Shown: positions 1 through 7,873, counted from the first letter of the stretch. The stretch: DNA of 10,520 nucleotides from Planctomycetaceae bacterium (GCA_003506095.1 DNWZ01000110.1:1-10520), one strand, 5' to 3'. Program-made: numbers and translations. Notes: generated by a model not told the origin, from the sequence alone.

Positions 1-2245
1 CGAGCCGCTTGTCATAAAACGCGGCGGTCCCCGACCGCATTGTGTACATGAGCTGGTAGTCGATCCCGCCGTCACACCCATAGCTCTTCGGGAACGCTCG
101 CGGTTCGGTCTGGCCCGTTAGCGGATTAAACCGTTCGCCCGCCACGGGCGGCGCGGGTTTCCAGGCGTTCGTCTGCGTCGGCGGACGATACTGCTGGTCT
201 TGGGTCGCGCTTAAATCACGCGTCGGCAAATGCACGGCCGCCGCGGCGCTTTCGGCCGGCGTCAACACGCGACCGGTGTAAATGTCCGAATAGGTCGGCG
301 GCAATAGCGGATACGGTGGCCGCTTCCCATCCGTCCAACCTTTCCAATCCTTATCGTAAGAAATCATCACACCATCGACGAACATCGGCTGGGGTGCGCG
401 TTTAAAGTGTGCGACCGAGTCGTCGAACCACAGCACACCCAGCGGTGCCTTTACCCGTTCGTCTGGACTTGCCCATCCGCCAACGTAATCCATCGCACCA
501 GCGAGCTTTCCCGGACGGGCCAACAGTGCCCAGCGATCGCTTAAACGCAGTTCGGCCCCGTCCATTTTTTCCGCCGAATCACCGGCAACACCACTCGGTT
601 GCTCCGCAAGCTTTTGGCGATCGCTGGCGCCGACCAGCTCACCAACTCGCTTTACTTGCTCGGCCGATAATTCCAGACAAGCCACGCCGCCAAACGGCCG
701 GAGTAGCTGAAACAAACGGCTGTAGGCATCAGCCGAATCGAGCGGCAAGGTCGACAAATCAGCCGAAACCACCAAAGTTGCTAAGTACGGTGGCAACCCG
801 AGTTCCAGCGGATTGCCATGATGAACGCTGACCCGCGTCCCTAATAACCCTGACGCGTCGAGTCGATGTCGAAGCGTATTGCATTTATCCGCATCCGGGT
901 CGATCGCGATGATCTGCAATTCGGATCGTCGGGCCAGCCGCTCGATCAACCGGCCATCGCCGATCCCCGCCACGATCGCGTGCCCCTGCATCGCCCCGCT
1001 GGCCCGTAAAATCGCCGCCACACGCTCTTCGGTTTCGCGATCTTCACTGTCGAGGTTTGGCGAGTCCTCGGTCGCAAAATGCCGCACCTCGACCGGCTCG
1101 TCACCGAACGCATAGATCCGCCCTTGGATCGTCACCACGAACAATCGCCCACCACCGGCGACCACGCTATGAACCTGGCCCTCGACACCCGGATAACCCG
1201 CTGTGAAATCGACCACCTTGCCGTTGATCGTCACCCGCGACCGCGCTTCAATATTGCCGGGCCCTTGGTTCCAGCCGCCTTCGTGCAGGTCGCGATTGAC
1301 CGAGGTATCCAGCAGCAATCGGTCAGCCAAGCTTTCATCGGCGTCATCCCCTTCGCCTTCGGGAACCGGTTGCCCGCGACGTTTCGCCTTCGCCGCCGCA
1401 GTAAACCAACCGCCCGGCGAACGTCCCGCCTTGGGCAATGCGAACGATTTCAATTCTCCCGTTTGGCGGTCGAATATCGCCGGCAAGGCCGTCCCACACG
1501 GGACGATCAAGTCGTCGTCGCTTGCGACCAGATAACCCTGAGGCGTCACACCGCCAAACGCCTTGGCGTCGTGCGGGTGTTGGCCATACAGAAAACCGGT
1601 TCGATCGTTGACCCACTTCACGTCGCCCGTGGCCGCGTCCAGGGCATAAATAAACACGCCCTCGAACGACCAAACGCCTGCGGCAAAGTAGATCGCCCCG
1701 TCGGCGACCACCGGCCCGCCACGCACCGGCCAAACCGAAATCAGCCGCCGGTTACCGAGCAATTTGCGGTTTGACGGCACCGCCTGGAACTTCCAAACCA
1801 ACGCCCCGCTGGCGACATCTAAGCAATAGAGGTAGCCGTCATCGGACCCGACATAGACGTTTGCTTTGAAACCGACCGGGGCAAATCGGATCGGCCCAGC
1901 GGCATAAAACCGCCACACTTCATCACCCGTCGCAGCGTCAAACGCCGTCACACGATCGTTCCGTGATGACCCGACGATTACGCGGTCGCCTATAACGATC
2001 GGTTCGTAACCGGCATCGAAGTGCAGTCGCGGATGATGATAGGCAGGTTCCAGTGGCGGCAGCTCGCGAATCCACAACGGGTGCAACCTGTCCGCGAGCT
2101 TTCCCTCCCAATCGCCGCTGCGCCGGGCATCGCCCCGCCACATCGGCCAATCGTCCGCCATGACTACGCCGCCGGGAAAACTAGTGAATAACCCAGCGAG
2201 CAAACCGCCCAGCGTCAACATGGCCAAAAACAAACAGCACTTCAT
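1..2245 (-). CDS. Secreted PQQ-like beta-propeller protein with embedded SAM-methyltransferase-like domain (3' end outside window)
   Basis: The reading frame is open on the minus strand from ATG 2245 to the window edge, giving 748 codons without a stop. An in-frame GTG at 2248 directly precedes the ATG, and GAGGA lies a few bases upstream as ribosome binding site. Residues 1-30 form a signal peptide, followed by DDWPMWRGDARRSG, the typical opening of planctomycete PQQ/BamB-like propeller proteins. Blade-type repeats follow: AFDAATGDEVW (101-111), YLYCLDVASGALVW (138-151), YALDAATGDVKW (200-211), and RLFVVTIQGRIYAF (367-380). Residues about 405-525 look like a Rossmann methyltransferase, with the glycine loop AGIGDG (426-431) and an acidic residue at the end of strand 2 (AIDPD, 447-451). 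Propeller-like sequence resumes afterwards, ending in the conserved-looking SYGCDGG and TMRSGTAAFYD. The protein probably acts in the periplasm or on the cell surface. The substrate is unknown, and a methyltransferase fold in an exported protein may be non-catalytic. Confidence 0.92.
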   Translation of the reverse strand, partial: MKCCLFLAMLTLGGLLAGLFTSFPGGVVMADDWPMWRGDARRSGDWEGKLADRLHPLWIRELPPLEPAYHHPRLHFDAGYEPIVIGDRVIVGSSRNDRVTAFDAATGDEVWRFYAAGPIRFAPVGFKANVYVGSDDGYLYCLDVASGALVWKFQAVPSNRKLLGNRRLISVWPVRGGPVVADGAIYFAAGVWSFEGVFIYALDAATGDVKWVNDRTGFLYGQHPHDAKAFGGVTPQGYLVASDDDLIVPCGTALPAIFDRQTGELKSFALPKAGRSPGGWFTAAAKAKRRGQPVPEGEGDDADESLADRLLLDTSVNRDLHEGGWNQGPGNIEARSRVTINGKVVDFTAGYPGVEGQVHSVVAGGGRLFVVTIQGRIYAFGDEPVEVRHFATEDSPNLDSEDRETEERVAAILRASGAMQGHAIVAGIGDGRLIERLARRSELQIIAIDPDADKCNTLRHRLDASGLLGTRVSVHHGNPLELGLPPYLATLVVSADLSTLPLDSADAYSRLFQLLRPFGGVACLELSAEQVKRVGELVGASDRQKLAEQPSGVAGDSAEKMDGAELRLSDRWALLARPGKLAGAMDYVGGWASPDERVKAPLGVLWFDDSVAHFKRAPQPMFVDGVMISYDKDWKGWTDGKRPPYPLLPPTYSDIYTGRVLTPAESAAAAVHLPTRDLSATQDQQYRPPTQTNAWKPAPPVAGERFNPLTGQTEPRAFPKSYGCDGGIDYQLMYTMRSGTAAFYDKRL

Positions 2246-2805
2246 CACATCGTCCTCACGCAACCAGGGCGCCCCTTTCGACCAAACTCTGGCCGGCCTT
2301 TTGACAACAACACCGCAGGTGCCATCATAACCCAGGGCTCGCAGCCGCGTTCAGGGGCAAGCCTAGTCGGTGTTAGCCATCGACTGGGCAGGCTGATCGC
2401 CGCACGGGACAAGGAGCAGGAGTTGCCGGCAAAGAGTGCAGGCGGGAGCCGATCCAACATCCAATCGATGATTTTGGCCAACTCAATGATCGCTAGTTTT
2501 CCTGCCAGTCGCGTCTTGCGAAAATCGGATTAAATATGCTGAATATCTATCGATCGCTTCGGGCGAGGTTGAGGTGTTTTGTCGTCAACCGGTAAAAGAC
2601 CGGGCGGAATTAAGTGGGATGCGATGCACTTTGGAAGGAGCTCGCTTAATTCTGCGTATGCATACAGCGATTCAAAGCGACCTCTGGGAATCGTTCTTGG
2701 CCGATTGAATTTCGGATGAGGCCGAGCGCATTCACCCGCACAACAACCTCTTGAATGGCTATCAGCCTACGGGTCTGGCATGCTGACTGTCGCACCATCG
2801 GTTAC
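2246..2805. other. Intergenic stretch, no intact gene
   Basis: About 560 bases upstream of the minus-strand propeller gene. I see no reading frame with protein-like character. It contains the 8-base palindrome GGCCGGCC (2291-2298), a small perfect hairpin CCGGT-aaaag-ACCGG (2589-2603) without a T-run, and a longer inverted repeat at 2607-2652. The promoter of the minus-strand gene should lie here. TATGAT, read on the minus strand near 2325-2330, resembles a -10 box but has no convincing -35 partner. Confidence 0.5.
2607..2652. repeat. Inverted repeat GAATTAAG/CTTAATTC
   Basis: GAATTAAG (2607-2614) is matched perfectly by CTTAATTC (2645-2652) across a 30-base spacer. The next inner bases are partly complementary (TGGG against CTCG). 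The arms are too short and the spacer too long for a typical terminator. It could be a protein-binding site or the remnant of an insertion-element end, since a decayed transposase fragment lies about 150 bases further on. Confidence 0.45.
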
Positions 2806-3102
2806 ACCCACAATGATCTTGAGCGAGACTTACCCGCATAAACGAACGGAGGGAAAAACTGGTTAATTTAAGGTCGTTTTAGTCGCGGCGATGTGGCCTC
2901 GCGGATGTACGCGGTGGTGGTCAGTGCGATACGCCACCAATTGGATTCGTAGGCCTATTTGGATAATGTGCTACGGATCCTGGTAAGCAATACAGCAGCC
3001 ATTAAGTCGCTGCTTTCGGATGCACTGGATATGCCACATCCTGCGTCGATTCGCACTTACCGCGAAGCGAAAAAAGGGTAGCGAGAGCTAGCCAAACGCT
3101 AG
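2806..3102 (+). pseudogene. Decayed C-terminal fragment of an IS66-type transposase
   Basis: One plus-strand frame reads as the tail of an IS66 transposase, broken by stops. The remnant HNDLERDL (2809-2832) matches the DNN-x-x-ER-x-LR block of the family. It is followed by a stop at 2839-2841, then GKNWLI (2851-2868) matching RKNWLF, and a stop at 2869-2871. Next come RGDVASRMYAVVVSAIRH, LDS, a TAG at 2950-2952, and AYLDNVLRILV. Then HPASIRTYREAKKG is followed by a TAG at 3079-3081, and RELAKR continues the arginine-rich tail. In intact planctomycete members the residue before AY is usually Trp, so this TAG is explained by one TGG-to-TAG change. No start, no catalytic N-terminal part and no clear element ends are visible, so this is an immobile relic. 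Confidence 0.75.
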
Positions 3103-3148
3103 TCAGCCCAAACGTCCAGAACGACCTGCAGAACCGGTCTCCAGGTCT

Positions 3149-3352
3149 GTGAGTGCATTATTTCGAAGCGTTTACGAAAACACGATTTCAGGTTTGGTAC
3201 GGGAAGGACTCACGATCCCGCTGCAGCCGAACGCCCCCCCCCTGGAGGGCCAGAGGCATTGCGTCCGGCAATCGGGAAGGTTATTTATTTAGCCCGTACA
3301 AATCAAATCGAAACGTCTTTCGGTTTTCAATCAACACACTTTGATAAGTAGA
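3149..3352 (+). pseudogene. Possible short gene relic, frame broken at a C9 run
   Basis: From GTG 3149 the frame reads VSALFRSVYENTISGLVREGLTIPLQPN up to a run of nine C (3234-3242). After the run it continues as unremarkable sequence and stops at 3290-3292. If the run had ten C, translation would pass into a frame reading PEALRPAIGKVIYLARTN and ending FQSTHFDK at a TAG (about 3350-3352), a protein of about 68 residues. Both halves have protein-like composition, but I recognise no family and see no ribosome binding site. It may be a degraded gene end, a sequencing miscount in the homopolymer, or chance. Confidence 0.25.
3234..3242. repeat. Run of nine C
   Basis: An uninterrupted C9 homopolymer in a non-genic stretch. 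Runs of this kind are prone to length change during replication and to miscounting in sequencing, which matters for the broken frame across it. Confidence 0.9.
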
Positions 3353-3504
3353 GGGTCTGATTTTGGAGGTGTTCTTAATTGCAACATCAGTGGTTGCTTG
3401 AATCCATTGAATGCTTGTTAGTTCTTGGGTTTCGCAAGTAACGACCAACCGACGGATCGCCCAAATGCATCTTTTGTCATCCACATCTTTTGAGGTCTTG
3501 CACA
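3353..3504 (+). promoter_or_regulatory. AT-rich leader upstream of the five-gene cluster
   Basis: This AT-rich stretch directly precedes the first gene of the plus-strand cluster and is where its promoter is expected. The best sigma-70-like candidate I can find is TTGCTT (3394-3399), then 17 bases, then GTTAGT, which is weak. A ribosome binding site GAGG (3492-3495) lies 9 bases before ATG 3505. Short self-complementary pieces such as GCAAC-atcagtg-GTTGC (about 3381-3397) are present but unremarkable. Confidence 0.3.
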
Positions 3505-4812
3505 ATGGTGATCCCATTCCAGTGTTCTTCGGTTCGTTTATTAGCTGTTTTCCTAAGCACTGCTTGCAGTACTGGGCTTGTTTCAACCCATTGCAGCGGT
3601 TTGGAGGGTGACCAATACGGTCGTCGAAATCCATCGGTCGCGGTTGACCAGTCTGGCCATAGAGGGAACCCGAACGGGCTTGGGTTCGGTTCGCAGATAA
3701 GTTGGCAAAACATTGATGGCCGCACTGTGGCGATGTCGTTTTGTACGATTGTGAAGGACACTGTCTTATTTCGAATGCCTCAAGGCGGCTTTGCCCGCGT
3801 CCCGCTGAAGCATCTAAGTGAATCGTCCCGTGCGGTCGCTCTTCAACTGCACAAGTCGAGCATTTATGAACACCTCACCGAAATTGGGCCGAATGCTACA
3901 CCGCTAGTTTGGGGCGGTACTGGCGGTGGCAAAGCGAAGCTTCGTTTATTGGCGGTCGATGGCGGTGCCGCTGCGTTTGAAGACTCTCATCATCAGATCA
4001 TTATTACTAGTCTGGATAAGGTTGCCCCTGAGTCGATGGGACATCTAGTGTCACTGTGCAAGTCCGTGCTGGCCAAGGTGCAAGACAAAACCTTCGTTGT
4101 GCAACAAGCCGGAATCGATCGCCAAGCGGTCATCCGATCGGAATTGGAGAAGCGTAGATCGGAGTATCTCGAACTGGGTAAAACAATCGCCGGGTATCAA
4201 GATGATGAGTTGGATGCCTGGTTTGGTCAGCTTGTGGCGGGGGTTTCCAGCGATGGTGTCGGCATTCAGTGGACCGTTCCGGTAGCTAATGAACGAGCAA
4301 ACACGCCTGCGGTGAAACAGCGTTTCGAACAGCAGATGACCAACGATTTGTTTGCTGTTCTCGAATTGACGACAAATCAGTTCGATGCGTTAAGGTCTAG
4401 TTCCACGGTCAATCTTAAAGTGCCCACGGCGACCGAGTCGCCAGTAGACCCGACTGAACCCTCTGACGTCGTTCAAGGTGGATCCGGGTCGGTTGTAACT
4501 TCTCCTGTTGAGAATACCTCTGGTACTTCCCCTTCCTTTCCCAAATCCAGCCCCACCTTGCCATCTTCAGTGCTTGATGGCGGCGTGACATACATTGAAT
4601 TAACGCCGATCGCGGGTATTGGCTTTTCCGATGCCTGCTGCGAAACGAGTTGTGTGGTGCCGAGCTGCAAGGTGCAGGACGCTTGCCAGCCTGTCAGCTG
4701 TGGAACTTCCACTCATTGTGATGCCTACGTTTGGGAGGCAGCCTGCAGTCCGTGTCCGCCTATTCGGCACGGTCTGTTGGCGCGTTTGTTTGGTAAGGCA
4801 TGTTCAAAGTAG
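3505..4812 (+). CDS. Exported SHD1-domain protein with cysteine-rich C-terminus
   Basis: The 435-residue protein starts at ATG 3505, with GAGG 9 bases upstream; an upstream in-frame TTG at 3490 has no such support. Residues 1-30 look like a signal sequence (Arg11, then LLAVFLSTAC). The cysteine at 21 could be lipidated, but Ser at -3 is a poor lipobox. Residues about 65-115 resemble the SLA1 homology domain 1 common in planctomycete exported proteins: W68, DGRTVAMSF (71-79), VLFRMPQGG (87-95), RVPLKHLSE (98-106). Residues about 170-300 are mostly helical and charged with no family I recognise. A Ser/Thr/Pro-rich linker follows (about 308-355). The last 58 residues hold ten cysteines (378, 379, 383, 388, 394, 399, 405, 414, 417, 433) spaced mostly 4-6 apart, then RHGLLARLFG. 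It is the first gene of the cluster. The role is unknown; cell-envelope protein-protein binding is an inference. Confidence 0.88.
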   Translation: MVIPFQCSSVRLLAVFLSTACSTGLVSTHCSGLEGDQYGRRNPSVAVDQSGHRGNPNGLGFGSQISWQNIDGRTVAMSFCTIVKDTVLFRMPQGGFARVPLKHLSESSRAVALQLHKSSIYEHLTEIGPNATPLVWGGTGGGKAKLRLLAVDGGAAAFEDSHHQIIITSLDKVAPESMGHLVSLCKSVLAKVQDKTFVVQQAGIDRQAVIRSELEKRRSEYLELGKTIAGYQDDELDAWFGQLVAGVSSDGVGIQWTVPVANERANTPAVKQRFEQQMTNDLFAVLELTTNQFDALRSSSTVNLKVPTATESPVDPTEPSDVVQGGSGSVVTSPVENTSGTSPSFPKSSPTLPSSVLDGGVTYIELTPIAGIGFSDACCETSCVVPSCKVQDACQPVSCGTSTHCDAYVWEAACSPCPPIRHGLLARLFGKACSK

Positions 4813-4860
4813 GTTTAATCGACGGAGCTATTGTTGCAAGTTTACTTCGAGTGCCCAGTG

Positions 4861-6468
4861 ATGACGAACCAAAAGCCGCCAGATGTTCCTGGTGTGGACA
4901 ACCTATCTGAAGTTCCCAAGCCGCCTGGGTTTGGGCATGTTGGGTCTAACTGGGTCGGGCGAGCTAACGGGCATTATGGTGTTCTGCGCTTGATCGAAGC
5001 GGGAGCGTGGGATTTCCAGGAACACCCTGGGACACCGTGGTCATTTAAAGCAGGAGACACGACGCAGGCATTTGCAAAGCTTCCTTTCGAATTGGATGAG
5101 TCCGACAGCGTGGGGACGCTCGCAACTCTGGCTTCCCATCTGCACGCTAGACAGAGAAATGGACATCTTTTCACGAAAGAGGATGCTAATTTACGCCTGC
5201 TCGCATCGGTCGTTGCAAAGCTGCTTGCTCAGCTGAAGGTTCTGCATCAGCATGAAGTCCCGCTGCGAATCTTGGACCCTACCGTGGTAATCTACCGCCG
5301 CAAGTCCAATGCTACGGTAACTGGCTTGCCCGATGTAGAGGTTTACTTGCCCGATATCGGCTTCGAGTATACCGGGCTGCCTGCGTCGCACGATTTGACC
5401 CCCGATGCTTTAAGGGCGGATCGTCGCTGGCCTGCCACCGATCGAGCGGCGCAGGGGGCTTCTTTCCTGCCTTTGTGGGATGGCCGTGATCTATTCGCGG
5501 TCAATGTCGGTCTGCCCGAAAAAGAGAGTCTGGAAGCAGTTGCTAGAATGATGACCTGGGTCATGGATGGCAAGATCCGTTCATGGATTCCGCCGCGAAT
5601 TGGACAGTCGAGCGAATCAAAACAGTTTTGGGCGCAACCGCGATGTGATGCGTGGCGTGTATTGGAACCTGCATTGCAGCGCGGTGGCAGCGTGCAAAGC
5701 GTTACGCCGCCGCAGCTATATGACGCTCTGATGCGAGAGTCTGTTGCGAAACAGTTCTTGATCGAGCTTCCCACTGCTGAGGAACGGCGGTTTGATTGGA
5801 AACGTTTGCTCTTGCCAGTGGCTGTAGGGTTGTCCCTCTTAACGATCGTTGGCGGCATGTATCTCTTTCAAAAGCCGCTTGAAAGTTGGTTACGGCCTAT
5901 CCCGCCGCCACAACCGATTGCGATTTGTCCGGAATGTTCCCCGATTGATTCGCCGCTGTATGGGGAGTTGGGCGAGTTGCAAACCAGCATTGAAACCCTC
6001 CGGGACTTCGAGGCAAAGTATATTGACAACCGGTCGCGTCTAAAGGTCGATGGGATGAAACTACCACCGGGACGTTCCAGTGGCAGCGAAACAGTTCAGG
6101 AGCTTGTCTTCAGGGCCCTCGAAGAAGAATACATTGATAGACTTGACCATGCGTCGATGCTGTTGCAGTCGGCGGCATTACATTCGGGAGACGCTTCGCA
6201 GGCAACGTCAAAGGGCCTGTCAGAGGACGATCAAGATTGTCTAAAGACAATCGCCAACGAACTACAAGTTCATCTGTACCAAACCTGTGACCGCGTTGCC
6301 TATTTCGGCAGACTCAATGCAAGCAACGGCAGGGACCGTTGGAATTCAATCAAACCCAAGATCATATCGATCGCTCAGCGGTTGGACGATTTCACGGCGC
6401 TCAACGAAAAGTTGGTTCGGCGGCTCAATGGCACGTTTAATAGCGAAGTCATTTACGGCCCAAGATAG
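4861..6468 (+). CDS. Single-pass membrane protein with kinase-like (pseudokinase) cytoplasmic region
   Basis: From ATG 4861 the protein has 535 residues. Translation might instead begin at TTG 4834, which has GGAG (4824-4827) 6 bases upstream and would add nine residues; the ATG has no clear site. Residues about 35-300 follow the layout of a Ser/Thr kinase. A helix LLAQLKVLHQHEV (121-133) leads into PLRILDPTVVIY, where HRDLKPxNIL would be. YLPDIGFEY (162-170) sits where the DFG segment would be. A later helix (223-237) resembles helix F, and DAWRVLEPALQRG (263-275) the C-terminal helices. The catalytic Asp of HRD and the DFG itself are not recognisable, so phosphotransfer is unlikely. RRFDWKR (309-315) precedes a transmembrane helix (about 316-336), placing the N-terminus in the cytoplasm. 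Residues 337-535 are periplasmic, mostly helical, without a recognised fold. The gap to the previous gene is 48 bases. Confidence 0.9.
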   Translation: MTNQKPPDVPGVDNLSEVPKPPGFGHVGSNWVGRANGHYGVLRLIEAGAWDFQEHPGTPWSFKAGDTTQAFAKLPFELDESDSVGTLATLASHLHARQRNGHLFTKEDANLRLLASVVAKLLAQLKVLHQHEVPLRILDPTVVIYRRKSNATVTGLPDVEVYLPDIGFEYTGLPASHDLTPDALRADRRWPATDRAAQGASFLPLWDGRDLFAVNVGLPEKESLEAVARMMTWVMDGKIRSWIPPRIGQSSESKQFWAQPRCDAWRVLEPALQRGGSVQSVTPPQLYDALMRESVAKQFLIELPTAEERRFDWKRLLLPVAVGLSLLTIVGGMYLFQKPLESWLRPIPPPQPIAICPECSPIDSPLYGELGELQTSIETLRDFEAKYIDNRSRLKVDGMKLPPGRSSGSETVQELVFRALEEEYIDRLDHASMLLQSAALHSGDASQATSKGLSEDDQDCLKTIANELQVHLYQTCDRVAYFGRLNASNGRDRWNSIKPKIISIAQRLDDFTALNEKLVRRLNGTFNSEVIYGPR

Positions 6469-6520
6469 TTGACGGTTTTACCCTTTCTATTTCACCTTTG
6501 AAGGATCTGCGGAGTTTAAA

Positions 6521-7873
6521 ATGAAACATGCCAAATGCCTGTACTTGCTCGTGACAATAACCCTGTGGCTAGCGTTTCCTCCGTTCCTACGCGGTCAACA
6601 AAGTGAGGGTGGTTCGCTTATCATGGCACTTAAGTCCGACTCAGTCTCTGGTGCGGACGACGTTCAGCGATCGTTGGAATTGGCGAATGTGACTGCCATG
6701 GAAATGGATCAACCGCCGTTTTCGTTCTCGGCAATCAGCGGCGTTCGACGTATCGATCGTGCCAGCTATGATCTGGTATGGAACCCATTCCCCGCCGGAA
6801 CAAGTGCGGATCAGGAAGGCCTAACACCGCCCACACTATCTGAGACTAAGACAGTTGTTTCGGTGACTAGCAGTCCCTATTCCTATTTGATCTCAACCGA
6901 CCATCGCGCGATTGTGGAGGAAATTGAATTGCGTTACACCGAGCGCAACAACAGCGATTCTTCGCTTAAGACAGAGTCATTCACCAAGGCCGGTGACGTG
7001 CAGAAAGATAGTAATTTCCGTGGACTGCGTCCGGGAATCCACGAACTGACTGTCTCGCCCGATATAGATCCGGTTGCATACCGAGTTCGTTTCTCGGTGA
7101 TCAATGATTCAGAAGCCACTGAGCAAAACGAATGGACGGACTGGATCGAGTGGCCCGAGGCAAAAACCAAGTATTTCTTGGCAAAACTCGATGACTTTCG
7201 CGGCGATCCCAAAGCTATATTCGAAGTGCTCAAAGGTATTAATGCGCCACTGAAGTTCGAGGATTTCCTAATCCGTGAAAAGATCCATTACCTCGCAGCC
7301 GATTTGGAAGTGGATGCGGATCAAATGATTGCTGGCGGTGTTGGGTGGACTGACAAAGGGCTGGAATTGACAGTGCAAATTCCATCGGAAATCAAGGCAA
7401 CTTCGGCTTGGGTTCTTTTTCCGTTGGATCATCAACAACTTGACCAAGCCAAAAGCCTGTTGAAAGATTGGCCGGCAAGCCCCTATAAGAAAATGGAAGT
7501 CCTACTCGGCACAAATGGGGCGGACAAAAGCCTTCAGCCTTTTCCTTTGGTTCTACCGGGAACTGCTGAGCAGCCGAGTAGCGGCAGAATCACTTCAGAG
7601 CCACAATGGTTGTCCATGCCGGTTACCCGATCTGAGAAAGGAACGGATACATTTTTCCGAGAATATATCACTGACTCGATCGATGATGTCAGATCTCGCG
7701 TCACTAACGCTAAGAAGATGCTGGTGATCTACGAGCGAGATCCCGGCAGGGGCGACAAGTTCCGCGGGATCATTACATTTTCCTCGGACCAAGGCAACGG
7801 TGCCTTTTGGGACGAGAGGGACATTAACCAGACAGGTGCCAGCCCAGCGGATCGCTCAACTTCCCAACCCTAG
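6521..7873 (+). CDS. Secreted protein of unknown function
   Basis: The 450-residue protein begins at ATG 6521, with GGAG (6511-6514) 6 bases upstream. Residues 1-25 form a signal peptide: Lys2/Lys5, hydrophobic LYLLVTITLWLAF, then PPFLRG. The mature part has no further membrane segment and only one cysteine (Cys6, in the signal), consistent with a soluble periplasmic or surface protein. Residues about 105-215 are rich in alternating beta-strand patterns (VEEIELRYTE, VAYRVRFSVIND, NEWTDWIEWPE) and may form an immunoglobulin- or fibronectin-like sandwich; this is inferred from pattern only. Two further mixed segments follow (about 215-320 and 320-430), and the tail (435-450) is low in complexity. 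I do not recognise a family. It lies between the membrane pseudokinase and the GTPase with gaps of 52 and 65 bases, so a role as the extracytoplasmic partner of the membrane protein is plausible. Confidence 0.88.
   Translation: MKHAKCLYLLVTITLWLAFPPFLRGQQSEGGSLIMALKSDSVSGADDVQRSLELANVTAMEMDQPPFSFSAISGVRRIDRASYDLVWNPFPAGTSADQEGLTPPTLSETKTVVSVTSSPYSYLISTDHRAIVEEIELRYTERNNSDSSLKTESFTKAGDVQKDSNFRGLRPGIHELTVSPDIDPVAYRVRFSVINDSEATEQNEWTDWIEWPEAKTKYFLAKLDDFRGDPKAIFEVLKGINAPLKFEDFLIREKIHYLAADLEVDADQMIAGGVGWTDKGLELTVQIPSEIKATSAWVLFPLDHQQLDQAKSLLKDWPASPYKKMEVLLGTNGADKSLQPFPLVLPGTAEQPSSGRITSEPQWLSMPVTRSEKGTDTFFREYITDSIDDVRSRVTNAKKMLVIYERDPGRGDKFRGIITFSSDQGNGAFWDERDINQTGASPADRSTSQP

Noticed and set aside
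533..624. Two copies of GCGATCGC (533-540 and 617-624), resembling the HIP1 repeat of cyanobacteria
   Set aside because: Only two copies, inside a coding region rich in CGATCG; nothing else suggests a cyanobacterium.
409..1774. Several plus-strand open frames antisense to the propeller gene
   Set aside because: They are Arg/Pro/His-rich shadows typical of the opposite strand of a GC-rich gene, and the minus-strand frame has clear domains.
2301..2330. TTGACA followed 17 bases later by ATCATA, as a plus-strand promoter
   Set aside because: The -10 hexamer matches the consensus poorly, and no plus-strand gene lies within 1 kb downstream.
2245..2481. Minus-strand open frame of 78 codons directly upstream of the propeller gene
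   Set aside because: Composition is not protein-like, no family is recognisable, and the region is the natural leader of the propeller gene.
3309..3322. CGAAA-cgtc-TTTCG hairpin followed by GTTTT, as an intrinsic terminator
   Set aside because: The stem has only five base pairs, is AT-rich, and the T-run is too short.
3281..3634. Minus-strand open frame of 117 codons across the cluster leader and the start of the SHD1 gene
   Set aside because: It overlaps the better-supported plus-strand gene, and its translation has no domain-like pattern or ribosome binding site.
6776..6808. NPF tripeptide (residues 88-90 of the secreted protein) as a ligand for the SHD1 domain, which in yeast Sla1 binds NPFxD
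   Set aside because: The aspartate of NPFxD is missing (the sequence continues PAGTSAD), and a single NPF is easily met by chance.
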